Source of the DNA: Desulfuromonas sp.
GTDB lineage: Bacteria > Desulfobacterota > Desulfuromonadia > Desulfuromonadales > Desulfuromonadaceae
Length of the DNA stretch: 33,327 bases
Direction: 5' to 3'
Assembly (NCBI GenBank): GCA_002869685.1
Contig: PKUE01000065.1
Location: forward strand, 1-33,327
Positions 16,067 through 24,439 of this stretch are shown piece after piece. Position 1 is the first letter of the stretch, and every line of letters starts with the position of its first letter. The notes under the pieces were generated by a model. That model did not search any database. It worked only from the letters and a program-made list of their open reading frames with translations, and was not told where the DNA came from. Made by a program: the position numbers and the translations under genes.

Positions 16067-16484
16067 GGGAACTCCAGAAATAGGCGTTGTCGTGTTGTTT
16101 TCGGGCTATGACACGATGGATGGTTTTAAGTCACGGACAAGGTAAGGTCAAAAGCTCAAGGTCGCCGGGTTTCGCCCCGGCAGACGACATCCTTTTGGCT
16201 TGCCGCCCTTTAGGTCGGCAAATCGTGCGCGTCACCAGTGTTGGTGTAAAACGTTGATGACACTTTTTCGTCTCTCTTTATTTTTGGTGTGGCACCGATC
16301 AAACGGGTAGGCTTCGTCCCACCCCGAGGCAGCGGGTTATTTAGCAACCAAACCCTCCCGTTCAACCGCGACGACCATCACAGCGTGAGACCACGTCATG
16401 TGTGTAGCAAAAATTCAAACGGATGAACTGCGCTGGAGCAATCCGTCACAATGGTCGGACTGCTCTCAGCAGCATCGTTGAATT
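16067..16484. other. 418-nt intergenic region with repeats and structured segments
   Basis: No convincing gene is seen between metG and tatD-rSAM. Degenerate AAGGTC hexamers occur at about 16138-16163, followed by a GCCGGG/CCCGGC hairpin (16164-16181), a TTGCCG/CGGCAA hairpin (16200-16221) and a CACCA/TGGTG hairpin (16233-16245). An imperfect GGGTAGG/CCCACCC hairpin lies near 16306-16324. A nested inverted repeat (16410-16486) runs into the metG stop codon. No tRNA cloverleaf was recognised. Base use is unlike the neighbouring genes, with frequent stops in all frames. Confidence 0.8.
16138..16221. repeat. Extragenic hexamer/hairpin element
   Basis: Degraded copies of the AAGGTC hexamer, the reverse complement of the array at 1-90 in another register, abut GCCGGG-TTTCGC-CCCGGC (16164-16181). 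A stretch reading CAGACGACATCCTTTTGGC comes next, then a second hairpin TTGCCG...CGGCAA. It looks like one member of a dispersed extragenic family. That is inference; only the hexamer has a second copy in this window. Confidence 0.5.
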
Positions 16485-16486
16485 TT
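16410..16486 (-). other. Nested inverted repeat at the metG 3' end (possible terminator or RNA element)
   Basis: Outer arms AAAATTCAA (16410-16418) and TTGAATTTT (16478-16486) are exact complements, and the right arm overlaps the metG stop. Inside are GAGCAATCCG (16436-16445) and CGGACTGCTC (16456-16465) with one mismatch. A competing CTGCT/AGCAG hairpin lies at 16460-16472. Read on the minus strand, the outer stem ends in ATTTTTGC, which could serve as a weak terminator tail. Confidence 0.5.
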
Positions 16487-18017
16487 AGTTTTCTTCAATC
16501 CGCGGGAACATCGGCGGTGTTTTCTCAATGGCGATTCCCGGCTGCAGTCCTCCCCATTGGTCCTGACCATCGAGCGTAAGATTACTGCTGTCCTGGCCGA
16601 GAATTTCCATGATCCGCTTGCCGGTATCCGGCATGAACGGCGCAACCAGCAGACCGACAAGGCGCACGGCTTCGAGCAGATTGTACATGACGGTCCCGAG
16701 TCGCTCTTTTTGCGCCTCATCCTTGGCTAACGACCAGGGAGCGGTGTCATCGATATATTTATTGGCACTGCTGATCAATTCCCAGATGCTCAGCAGGGCC
16801 TTGTTGAATGCCAGATTATTCATCTGTTGATCAATCAACACCAATTTGGCCGGGAACTGATCAATAAAAGGCTGATCGAGGGCGTCGGCCGTTGTCGGTG
16901 CCTGTAGGGTGCCACCAAAATATTTGCTGAGCATCGCTGTGGAGCGGCTGACCAGGTTGCCGAGGTCGTTGGCAAGGTCCGAATTGATCCGGTGGATCAG
17001 AGACGCATGGGAGAAATCCCCATCCAGTCCGAAGGGAACCTCACGCAACAGGAAGTAACGGATCGGGTCAATGCCGTAGGTGTCCACCAGCATGTTGGGC
17101 TCAACGACATTCTGCAGACTCTTGCTCATCTTTTTGCCCTCGACGGTCCACCAGCCATGGGCGAACACTTTTTCCGGCAGTGGCAGGCCCGCTGCCATGA
17201 GGAAGGTCGGCCAGTAAACGGTGTGGAAGCGCAAAATATCTTTGCCGATAACATGAACGCTGCACGGCCAGAATTTTTCAAAGTTACCCTGCTTGTCATC
17301 GGGGTAGCCCAATGCCGTAATGTAGTTGTTCAGTGCGTCAAACCAGACGTAAATGACGTGCTTGTCATCGCCGGGAACCGGAATACCCCAGGAAAAACTG
17401 GTGCGGGAGATCGACAGATCACGCAACCCTTCACGGACGAAACTCAGCACCTCATTACGACGAGAGCGGGGCTGGATGAAATCGGGGTTGTTTTCAATGT
17501 GCTCAATCAGCTGATCCTGATATTTGCTCATGCGGAAGAAGTAGGATTCCTCCTTGAGCTTATCTGTCGGTCGGCCACAGTCGGGGCAGCAACCGTCAAT
17601 GAGCTGGGTCTCGGTCCAGAAGGTTTCACACGGGGTGCAATACCAGTCTTCATAGGCGCCGAGATAGATATCGCCCTGTTCCTGAATTTGGGTGAACATC
17701 TTTTGCACACCCTCTTTATGCCGCTGCTGGGTGGTGCGGATGAAATCGGTGTTGTCGATGTTGAGTTTTTGCCACAGGGCGGCAAAGCGCTGCATGACAC
17801 GATCCGCCAACTCCAGTGGGGTTTCACCACCGGCGACGGCCGCTTTTTCTACCTTCTGGCCGTGTTCATCAGTACCGGTCAGGAAAAACACCTCATAGCC
17901 ACGCGCACGTTTGTAGCGGGCCAGAACGTCACAGGCCAATGTCGTGTAGGCGTGGCCGATATGAGGAACGTCATTGACGTAATAGATCGGGGTTGTGATG
18001 TAAAATTTCTTGTCCAT
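16485..18017 (-). CDS. metG: Methionyl-tRNA synthetase
   Basis: MetRS charges tRNA-Met with methionine. The 510-residue protein has the HIGH-type motif in PHIGHAYTT near residue 20. A connective domain with Cys pairs follows (WYCTPC and CCPDCG, knuckle-type zinc site), then KMSKS at 296-300 and the helical anticodon-binding domain to the end. The C-terminal EMAPII-like tRNA-binding/dimerisation domain of longer MetRS enzymes is absent, which is common for the short form. ATG at 18015-18017 starts a typical KKFYITTPIYYVN N-terminus, 11 nt after the RicT-like gene. The order tmk-holB-PSP1-metG-tatD is known from other bacteria, including Firmicutes. Confidence 0.97.
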   Translation of the reverse strand: MDKKFYITTPIYYVNDVPHIGHAYTTLACDVLARYKRARGYEVFFLTGTDEHGQKVEKAAVAGGETPLELADRVMQRFAALWQKLNIDNTDFIRTTQQRHKEGVQKMFTQIQEQGDIYLGAYEDWYCTPCETFWTETQLIDGCCPDCGRPTDKLKEESYFFRMSKYQDQLIEHIENNPDFIQPRSRRNEVLSFVREGLRDLSISRTSFSWGIPVPGDDKHVIYVWFDALNNYITALGYPDDKQGNFEKFWPCSVHVIGKDILRFHTVYWPTFLMAAGLPLPEKVFAHGWWTVEGKKMSKSLQNVVEPNMLVDTYGIDPIRYFLLREVPFGLDGDFSHASLIHRINSDLANDLGNLVSRSTAMLSKYFGGTLQAPTTADALDQPFIDQFPAKLVLIDQQMNNLAFNKALLSIWELISSANKYIDDTAPWSLAKDEAQKERLGTVMYNLLEAVRLVGLLVAPFMPDTGKRIMEILGQDSSNLTLDGQDQWGGLQPGIAIEKTPPMFPRIEEN

Positions 18018-18028
18018 GGTGGCTCCTG

Positions 18029-19273
18029 CTATGGTTTGCGTGGCGGCCGGCGACGATTGCGGCTGCGACGTTTATTGGGTTTCGTTTCAGTTCCTTCAGC
18101 GGAAGGTTGTGGTGGTGTAGCCTTGTCCTCCGGAGCGGCTTTCTTCGCCTGGGGCCGGATTTTGGCCGGGCGTTGCCCACCTTCTTCCGTCGTTGCAGGC
18201 GTGTTCTTTTTAGCACGGTTCGGCTGATCCTGCCCCGGCTTGCCACCCCGCTTGTTTTTGTTGGGGCGTCCTTCTCCGGATCGTTGCCGTGGCGGGCGCT
18301 GCGGTTTGCCCTCGCCACCACGCGACGGTTTTGCCTTAGCGGCGGGTTTTTGTTCTCCGTCTGCAGGCTTGTCCGGGGTGTCACTTTTGGCGTCGTTTTG
18401 TCCGGCGGGCTTCTGCTCCCCTTTGGGTGGCCGTTTGACCGCGTTCAGATCGGCCAGCGGGACGTTCTGAATCGTCTTATTCTGACAGCGGACCGTAACC
18501 GTCTGGCTGAGGGTCTGGCTGGAAAGGATTTCAACCGCTTGGCCGTCAAGGGTTGCTTTGCTGCCTGATTTCGGCAACTTCTTGGCCATTTTGCAATAGG
18601 TGTCGTATTCATAGCCCAGGCAACAGAGCAGACGCCCGCATTGCCCGGAAATTTTGGTTGGATTAAGTGCCAACCCCTGTTGCTTGGCCATCCGGACCGA
18701 AACCGGGTGGAAGTCGGTGAGAAATGTGCCGCAGCACAGTTCACGACCGCAGATACCGATGCCGCCAATCAGTTTGGCTTCATCGCGGACGCCAATCTGG
18801 CGCATTTCGATCCGGGTATGAAAGTGGTGGGCCAGGTCCTTGACCAATTCGCGAAAGTCAACGCGGCCATCAGCTGTAAAGTAGAAAATGATTTTTGAAC
18901 CGTCGAACAGATATTCCGCCTTGACCAGCTTCATCGGCATTTTGCGTTGACGAATCCGGTCAAAACAGTGGTCAAAGGCTTCTTTCTCCTTTGAACCGCT
19001 GATGCGAGCCATGTTGTGATCCGCCTCTGTCGCCAGACGCAGCACCTTTTTCAGGTCCTGGGGCAGATCGGCCTTAGCGGTAAGCTGAGGTGGGCGGGCA
19101 ATGGTTCCGAGGGCTCGGCCGCGATTGGTCTCGACGACAACGCTGTCGCCTTGCTTGAGCTCCAGTCCGTTGGTGTCAAAATCGTATTGTTTTCCCGCCG
19201 AGCGAAACTTAACCGTGGCAATGATTTTTCCGTCCGCAACGGGCGGGGGAGGTGTGGGAAGTTCTTCAGTCAT
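18029..19273 (-). CDS. PSP1-domain protein (RicT/YaaT homologue) with long basic tail
   Basis: Residues about 15-275 form the PSP1/RicT core. It contains the family's conserved cysteines: Cys175, Cys180, Cys181 (GICGRELCCGTF) and Cys212, Cys217, Cys218 (GQCGRLLCCLGYEY). RicT of Bacillus acts with RicA and RicF, carries Fe-S clusters and promotes mRNA processing by RNase Y; neither partner gene is present here. About 135 residues follow that are rich in Lys, Arg, Pro, Gly and Gln (EQKPAGQ, RGGEGKPQRPPRQRSGEGR, RRSRNRRRPPRKP). They look disordered and nucleic acid-binding, as in RNase E tails. Bacillus YaaT is roughly 275 residues, so this tail is an addition. The gene is 11 nt upstream of metG and likely co-transcribed with it. 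Confidence 0.88.
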   Translation of the reverse strand: MTEELPTPPPPVADGKIIATVKFRSAGKQYDFDTNGLELKQGDSVVVETNRGRALGTIARPPQLTAKADLPQDLKKVLRLATEADHNMARISGSKEKEAFDHCFDRIRQRKMPMKLVKAEYLFDGSKIIFYFTADGRVDFRELVKDLAHHFHTRIEMRQIGVRDEAKLIGGIGICGRELCCGTFLTDFHPVSVRMAKQQGLALNPTKISGQCGRLLCCLGYEYDTYCKMAKKLPKSGSKATLDGQAVEILSSQTLSQTVTVRCQNKTIQNVPLADLNAVKRPPKGEQKPAGQNDAKSDTPDKPADGEQKPAAKAKPSRGGEGKPQRPPRQRSGEGRPNKNKRGGKPGQDQPNRAKKNTPATTEEGGQRPAKIRPQAKKAAPEDKATPPQPSAEGTETKPNKRRSRNRRRPPRKP

Positions 19274-19377
19274 TCGGTCACTTCTGTATGTTGGTCGATC
19301 CTGCCGTTATGTGGCAAAAAGAGCGTCAGAGTCTGACGTCAGATCGATGGGTTCAATGTGCCTGTGAATAAAGGGAT

Positions 19378-19406
19378 AATCTAACGTATTCACCGGCGAC
19401 AGGCAA
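19378..19406 (-). promoter_or_regulatory. Possible promoter of the ricT-like/metG unit
   Basis: On the minus strand TTGCCT (19401-19406) and TAGATT (19378-19383) are separated by 17 bp in the 175-nt gap after holB. A 12-bp palindrome TCTGACGTCAGA (19332-19343) lies in the predicted leader. Confidence 0.4.
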
Positions 19407-19448
19407 TGTCTTAGTTGAGATAAATATGGTGGAACGATCGGGCGGTTG

Positions 19449-20429
19449 TCACTGGTGTGGCATCGGTTGAACCAGGCGAATCAACAGCCGCTCCATGGCC
19501 AGTTGACGATTGACGTTGCGGCGCAGGTGGTGGTGGAAGTCCAACAGAGCTTCGAGCTTGTGTTGAATGGACGTTGGAGTCTCCTTAGCTGCTTGATGGA
19601 CGATGCGTTCTTTGAGGTCGGTATTGGCCAGCAGTGAATTGGATCCCTGGCTGACAACGAGGAAAATATCCCGGTAACAGCTGAGCAGCAGGGTGGCCAG
19701 ATCTTCAAGTTGTTCTTTGTCTGCCGCCCATTTTTCAGCCAGTTCGAGCAACGGGACAATGCTGCCCGGTGTCAGGATGCAAACCGCTTTAAACCGTTCT
19801 TTACGTTCTTCGAGGTAAAAGTCGCGGTCGCTGCCAAGGGCTCTTTTCAGGCTCCCTTCGGAAAGACTGGCAAGGATCCGGCTTTCATCCTCATTGAAAT
19901 CCTGCTGGGCCAGCACCTTGCGGATCATGCTCTGCTCCAGACGGGCAAAGGGCATCTGCTGGCAGCGTGAGCGGATCGTTTCGAGAACATTTTGCGGCTG
20001 CGGGCTGATGAGAATCAGCATGACATCCGTGCGCGGTTCTTCGAGGGTCTTGAGCAGGGCATTGCCAGCTGCAGGATTCATCCGCTCGGCACCGTCGATA
20101 ATACAGATTCGGCGTGGAGCCTCAAGAGGGGGATGCTGTAACTCTTTCTGCAGTTCGCGAATGGCGTCGATCTTGATAAAAGATCCTTCCGGTTCCAGAA
20201 CATGCAGGTCGGGATGATTGTTGTGGTCAATCCGACGGCAACCGGCACAGGTGCCGCAACCTGTTTGATTTTCGCAGAAGATCAGGCGCACCAGGGCAAC
20301 AGCCATCAGGCGTTTGCCAATTCCTTCGGCACCGGTAAACAGATAGGCGTGGGCCATGCGCTGATTTCTCCAGGCTTGGCGCAGCAGCTTTTTCTGGCGT
20401 TCATGGCCGATGATATTGGCAAAGGTCAT
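19449..20429 (-). CDS. holB: DNA polymerase III subunit delta'
   Basis: Delta' is a clamp-loader subunit of the replicative polymerase. The 326-residue protein has an AAA+ domain with a P-loop-like GAEGIGKRL (33-41), a zinc module (Cys52, Cys58, Cys61, Cys64), the acidic IIDGAERM box and the SRC motif in IRSRCQQMPF. The helical clamp-loader collar domain completes it. Its ATG overlaps the tmk stop by four bases (ATGA), so the two are translationally coupled. This tmk-holB pairing is common. Confidence 0.94.
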   Translation of the reverse strand: MTFANIIGHERQKKLLRQAWRNQRMAHAYLFTGAEGIGKRLMAVALVRLIFCENQTGCGTCAGCRRIDHNNHPDLHVLEPEGSFIKIDAIRELQKELQHPPLEAPRRICIIDGAERMNPAAGNALLKTLEEPRTDVMLILISPQPQNVLETIRSRCQQMPFARLEQSMIRKVLAQQDFNEDESRILASLSEGSLKRALGSDRDFYLEERKERFKAVCILTPGSIVPLLELAEKWAADKEQLEDLATLLLSCYRDIFLVVSQGSNSLLANTDLKERIVHQAAKETPTSIQHKLEALLDFHHHLRRNVNRQLAMERLLIRLVQPMPHQ

Positions 20430-21064
20430 GGCAGCACCGTGACCGCCATGGCCGTGGCAATCCGTTGGGCGACCTGTTGGGGATCTCCGCCAGCGTCGAT
20501 GGTGATAAAACGCTCCGGCTCCTGTGTGGCCAGGTCAAGATAGGCTTGACGGATTCGCTGGTGAAAGTCGAGGGATTCCTGTTCAAAACGGTCCTCGTTG
20601 GGACCGGCTTGTTGTCCATTGCGCTGGCGGGCGCGTCCCAGGCCGATTTCGACGGGAAGGTCAAGCAGCAGGGTTTTGTCCGGGATGACACCCTGACAGG
20701 CATAGGTGTTGAGGTCGATAATCCGGTTGATGTCGAGACCACGACCGAAGCCCTGATATGCCAGAGTGGCATCACAGAAGCGGTCGCACAGAACTGTTTT
20801 ACCGGCATCCAGAGCGGGTTGAATCACCTCGGCAACGTGCTGGGCCCGGGCTGCCGCATAAAGCAGCAGTTCTGCAGTGCTGATCATCCGGTTGTTTCTG
20901 GCATCGAGCAGTACGGCGCGGATCTGGTCCGCGATATCACAGCCGCCGGGCTCACGGGTTTCGATCACGTCGTGGCCCTGCTGGCGCAGTCCATCGGCGA
21001 GCAGACGGATCTGGGTGGTTTTTCCACACCCCTCAATACCTTCAAATGTAAGAAATAGCCCCAT
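20426..21064 (-). CDS. tmk: Thymidylate kinase
   Basis: Tmk phosphorylates dTMP to dTDP for DNA synthesis. The 212-residue protein has the P-loop EGIEGCGKTTQ (8-18), the DR motif in CDRFCDATLAYQGFGRGLD and a LID segment with RARQRNG. The open frame extends upstream to 21196, but the extra residues are not family-like. ATG at 21062-21064 gives MGLFLTFEGIEG, the normal start, with AGGGA upstream at slightly long spacing. It is the first gene of the long minus-strand run that leads through holB, the RicT-like gene and metG. Confidence 0.95.
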   Translation of the reverse strand: MGLFLTFEGIEGCGKTTQIRLLADGLRQQGHDVIETREPGGCDIADQIRAVLLDARNNRMISTAELLLYAAARAQHVAEVIQPALDAGKTVLCDRFCDATLAYQGFGRGLDINRIIDLNTYACQGVIPDKTLLLDLPVEIGLGRARQRNGQQAGPNEDRFEQESLDFHQRIRQAYLDLATQEPERFITIDAGGDPQQVAQRIATAMAVTVLP

Positions 21065-21152
21065 AGTTGCTGTGATTCCCTGCCTGGATAACGGAAGGTT
21101 GCGATACTTCCGTGGATTGCTGTTGCCGCTCCATGTGTTTTTGAAGCTCTCC

Positions 21153-21180
21153 ATTATAAAGGGCACGGGATGGGACGCAA
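21153..21180 (-). promoter_or_regulatory. Predicted promoter of tmk-holB
   Basis: On the minus strand TTGCGT (21175-21180) and a perfect TATAAT (21153-21158) are spaced by 16 bp, about 90 nt upstream of the tmk ATG. Confidence 0.55.
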
Positions 21181-21246
21181 GGGAAAACCTCCGCAAGCGG
21201 TCATTGCCTTATCGCCTGTTTTTGAGTATGTTAAAACGTTTAACGG

Positions 21247-21276
21247 TTGACAAGAGTTCTGAACTGGCGGCAGAAT
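21247..21276 (+). promoter_or_regulatory. Predicted promoter of rnc-era-der
   Basis: A perfect TTGACA (21247-21252) and CAGAAT (21271-21276) are separated by 18 bp. The predicted leader before rnc is about 90 nt. Confidence 0.55.
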
Positions 21277-21374
21277 GCGCGGCTTGCCCGGATATCGGGG
21301 GTGTTACCATGCTTTGCGCAGCCCGCCGGTTAAAAATGATCAGGGGGGGACCCCTCCGGTGGAGACAGGAATAC

Positions 21375-22085
21375 GTGGACTACGATAACGTGCTGGCAGA
21401 GTTTGAAGAGCGACTCGGATACCGATTCAAGGATCAGAGCTATCTGAAAACCGCGTTGATCCATAAATCCTATGCCAACGAGCAATTGCGTGACCCGGCT
21501 GCTTGTAATGAACGGCAGGAGTTTCTCGGTGATGCCGTCCTCGACCTGGTGATGGCCGATTACCTGTTTCGTAGCTATGCCCAGTTGCCGGAAGGAGAAT
21601 TGTCGCGGATACGTTCCGAACTGGTCAGTGCCAAGGCGTTAGCCAAAGTGGCACGGCAGCTGAATCTCGGTCCCTGCCTGCAATTGGGGCGTGGTGAACG
21701 GCGCAGTGGCGGACAGGATAAAGATAATCTGCTGGCCGATGCCCTGGAAGCCGTATTTGGTGCGGTTTTTCTCGATGCCGGATGGGATGTTGCCCGCGCC
21801 GTGCTGGGGCGGTTATTTGAAGCGACTGCTGTACGCGTTGCGCAACGCAAGTCCCTTGATTACAAAACCCGTTTTCAGGAACTGGCCCAGGCCCGTTTCG
21901 GCGTTGCCCCCGTTTACGAGCTGGTGGCGGCCGAAGGGCCGGACCATCAGCGCGAATACACGGTTGTCGTCTCCTGCGACGGCAAGACCTTGGGACATGG
22001 TCGTGGTGGCAGCAAAAAGGCGGCTCAGCAACAGGCTGCCTGCGAAGCACTTGTCGCCCTCAATACAGAGAATGATGAACCTTAA
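21375..22085 (+). CDS. rnc: Ribonuclease III
   Basis: RNase III cleaves double-stranded RNA, including rRNA precursors. The 236-residue protein has the catalytic helix NERQEFLGDAVLDL (Glu46, Glu49, Asp53) and the second acidic pair Asp122 and Glu125 in DALEAVFGAV. A C-terminal double-stranded RNA-binding domain follows (DYKTRFQELAQ to KKAAQQQAACEAL). The frame is open far upstream, but GTG at 21375 gives the correct length and has GGAGACAGGA before it. It leads an rnc-era-der run of RNA- and ribosome-assembly genes, in line with the common rnc-era order. Confidence 0.95.
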   Translation: MDYDNVLAEFEERLGYRFKDQSYLKTALIHKSYANEQLRDPAACNERQEFLGDAVLDLVMADYLFRSYAQLPEGELSRIRSELVSAKALAKVARQLNLGPCLQLGRGERRSGGQDKDNLLADALEAVFGAVFLDAGWDVARAVLGRLFEATAVRVAQRKSLDYKTRFQELAQARFGVAPVYELVAAEGPDHQREYTVVVSCDGKTLGHGRGGSKKAAQQQAACEALVALNTENDEP

Positions 22086-22130
22086 ACACAATGCTTGTTT
22101 TGCCTGTCAGGCGAAGAAAGAAGACCCCGA

Positions 22131-23027
22131 GTGAGTGAACAACCTTTCAGATCCGGTTTCGTTTCCATTATCGGTCGCCCCAATGTGGGGAAATCGACGT
22201 TGTTGAATCAGATCCTCGGCCAAAAAATTGCCATCACGGCGAATAAGCCGCAAACAACGCGCAACCGGATTCTCGGCATTCATACCGATGAACAGGCTCA
22301 GGTTCTGTTTCTCGACACCCCCGGGATTCATAAGGCCACGGGCAAACTGAATCAATATATGGTGGACCAGGCGTTATCCGCCTGTCGTGGTGTGGACGTG
22401 GTCGTTTTCCTCGTCGAGGCGACGGACCGTGTTGGTGGCGGTGATGATTATATCCTCGAGTTGCTCGGCCAGAGCGATATCCCTGTGGTGCTGGTGATTA
22501 ACAAAGTCGATCTGGTTGAAAAAGAGAAGCTGCTGCCATTGATCGCCCAATATGCGGAACGGTTCGATTTCAAAGAGATCATTCCGTTGTCGGCTTTTAC
22601 CGGTCAGGGAGTTGATCGTCTGGTTGGCGCCGTTCGCAACATGGTGCCGGAAGGGCCGCTGTATTATCCCGAGGATATGGTCACCGATCTGCCGGAGCGC
22701 TTTATCGTCGGTGAAATGATTCGGGAAAAGATCCTGCGCAAAACCCACCAGGAAGTTCCTTACGGTGTCGCCGTTCAGGTGGATACTTTTGAAGAGCGAC
22801 CGGGGAAAAACCTGATTGCCATTCAGGCGACAATCTTTGTCGGCCGCGATGCGCATAAACGGATTCTGGTTGGCAAGGGAGGCAGTATGATCCGTCTGCT
22901 TGGCCAGGAGTCGCGCAAGGAGATCGAAGCCTTTCTCGATAGCCGCGTCTTTTTGGAGTTGTTTGTCAAAGTGAAAAAGAACTGGATGGACTCAGAGCGT
23001 TTTCTGCGTGAATTCGGTTACGAATAA
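22131..23027 (+). CDS. era: GTPase Era
   Basis: Era binds the 3' end of 16S rRNA and acts in 30S assembly. The 298-residue protein has G1 GRPNVGKST (15-23), G3 DTPG and G4 NKVD. The KH domain at the C-terminus contains VGKGGSMIRLLGQESRKEIEAFLDSRVFLELFVKVKK. GTG at 22131 is chosen because SEQPFRSGFVSIIGRPN is the standard Era start; the purine-rich AAGAAAGAAGA upstream is a weak ribosome site. A TTG at 22095 would add 12 non-conserved residues. It lies 45 nt after rnc. Confidence 0.94.
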   Translation: MSEQPFRSGFVSIIGRPNVGKSTLLNQILGQKIAITANKPQTTRNRILGIHTDEQAQVLFLDTPGIHKATGKLNQYMVDQALSACRGVDVVVFLVEATDRVGGGDDYILELLGQSDIPVVLVINKVDLVEKEKLLPLIAQYAERFDFKEIIPLSAFTGQGVDRLVGAVRNMVPEGPLYYPEDMVTDLPERFIVGEMIREKILRKTHQEVPYGVAVQVDTFEERPGKNLIAIQATIFVGRDAHKRILVGKGGSMIRLLGQESRKEIEAFLDSRVFLELFVKVKKNWMDSERFLREFGYE

Positions 23028-23049
23028 ACCTGTTTAAAGGTGGAATATT

Positions 23050-24360
23050 ATGTCAGTCGTCGCCATCGTCGGCCGCCCCAATGTGGGTAAATCAACCCTG
23101 TTTAACCGGATTCTAGGCGAACGTAAAGCCATTGTCGAAGATTATCCGGGGGTAACCCGTGATCGTAACTATGCCGATGTCACCCGTTATGCCAAACCGT
23201 TTACCCTGATCGATACCGGTGGTTTTGAACCGGTCAGTGAAGAGCGGATGCTTGTTCAAATGCGTGAACAGTCTCAATTGGCCATTGAAGAAGCCGATGT
23301 GATTCTGTTTGTCATGGATGGACGTGACGGCCTGACACCTTCGGACGAAGAAGTTGCTGTTATGTTGCGGCGGGTTACAAAACCGGTTCTGTTCGTCGTC
23401 AACAAGGTTGACGGTGACAAGCAGGAAGACCAGGCGGCCGAATTCTATGCTCTGGGGATCGAACACTTTTTTGCCACCTCCGCCGAACATGGTCGCGGGA
23501 TGGGAGAACTGATGGCCGCGATCCTCGATGAACTTCCCGAGGTCAAAAGTACCCAGGAAGATACCACGGAAGTACGTCTGGCGGTGATCGGTCGTCCCAA
23601 TGTCGGCAAATCCTCGCTGGTGAACAAACTGCTGGGCTATGAGCGCGTGGTGGCCAATCCGACTGCCGGAACCACTCGTGACAGTGTCGATACCCCATTT
23701 ACGTATAATGGTCAGCGCTATGTGTTGATCGATACGGCCGGTATCCGGCGCAAGGGCAAGGTGAGTCAGAAGCTGGAGAAGTACTCGGTCATCCAGGCGC
23801 TGAAGGGGATGGATCGTGCCCATGTGGTTCTGGTCGTGATTGATGCCGAAGAGGGGATCACTGAACAGGATCTGACTATTGCTGGCTATGCCTTTGATCG
23901 TGGTCGTGCGGTGGTGCTGGTGGTGAATAAGTGGGACACGTTGACCAAAGACAATTCCACCATGAAGAAGTTTACCGAGGAGGTGCGCGGGCAGTTTAAG
24001 TTCTTGTCGTTTGCACCGATTATGTTTGTTTCGGCCCTGACCGGGCAACGGATTGCCAAAATCATGGATACCGTTGAAGAGGTGGCCACCCAGTTCAATC
24101 GTAAAATTTCCACTTCTGAGCTCAACCGGGTTTTGAAAAGTGCGGAGGAAGCGCATCCTCCGGCGATTTACCACGGTAAAAGGGTTAAATTGTTTTATAT
24201 TACCCAGACGGCGGTCCGACCGCCGACCTTTACCATTTTTGTCAACAAGGAGAAAGGGGTGCATTTCTCCTATCGGCGTTATCTGGCGAATAAAATTCGC
24301 CAGCCGTTTGGATTTACCGGTTGCCCGATCCGAATTAATTACCGTGACCGGGAGCGTTAA
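23050..24360 (+). CDS. der: GTPase Der (EngA)
   Basis: Der is the tandem-GTPase 50S assembly factor. The 436-residue protein has two G domains: the first has GRPNVGKST at 8-16 with NKVD, and the second starts [10 protein letters not shown] at 181 and has DTAGI and NKWD. A KH-like C-terminal domain with the [13 protein letters not shown] ending follows. AAAGGTGG precedes the ATG by seven bases. The 22-nt gap from era suggests one transcript. No typical terminator follows; a TGTCA/TGACA repeat around a T-run lies at about 24374-24391. Confidence 0.97.
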   Translation: MSVVAIVGRPNVGKSTLFNRILGERKAIVEDYPGVTRDRNYADVTRYAKPFTLIDTGGFEPVSEERMLVQMREQSQLAIEEADVILFVMDGRDGLTPSDEEVAVMLRRVTKPVLFVVNKVDGDKQEDQAAEFYALGIEHFFATSAEHGRGMGELMAAILDELPEVKSTQEDTTEVRLAVIGRPNVGKSSLVNKLLGYERVVANPTAGTTRDSVDTPFTYNGQRYVLIDTAGIRRKGKVSQKLEKYSVIQALKGMDRAHVVLVVIDAEEGITEQDLTIAGYAFDRGRAVVLVVNKWDTLTKDNSTMKKFTEEVRGQFKFLSFAPIMFVSALTGQRIAKIMDTVEEVATQFNRKISTSELNRVLKSAEEAHPPAIYHGKRVKLFYITQTAVRPPTFTIFVNKEKGVHFSYRRYLANKIRQPFGFTGCPIRINYRDRER

Positions 24361-24439
24361 TTTCTATTTTGTTGTCAGGTTTTTTTGACACATTTGTGGT
24401 TTTTATGGTGTGGTCTGATAAAGACACAACCGAGATTTG

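Larger units (their letters stand above)
21065..21374. other. Divergent control region between tmk and rnc
   Basis: This 310-nt gap holds a predicted promoter in each direction. It also has a palindrome GTTAAA-ACG-TTTAAC (21230-21244) just before the plus-strand -35. Small hairpins lie in the predicted rnc leader: CCCG/CGGG at 21287-21299 and AGGGG/CCCCT at 21342-21355. No small gene was supported. Confidence 0.6.

Noticed and set aside
16067-16484. tRNA, 6S-like or small protein gene in the metG-tatD gap
   Set aside because: No cloverleaf or known RNA consensus was recognised and all frames are broken; it is described as repeats and hairpins instead.
16992-18227. A 411-codon plus-strand frame opposite metG and the ricT-like gene
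   Set aside because: It is antisense to metG, which is certain from HIGH/KMSKS; no plausible product.
23113-24264. A 383-codon minus-strand frame opposite der
   Set aside because: It is the reverse complement of a conserved tandem GTPase, with no protein-like composition.
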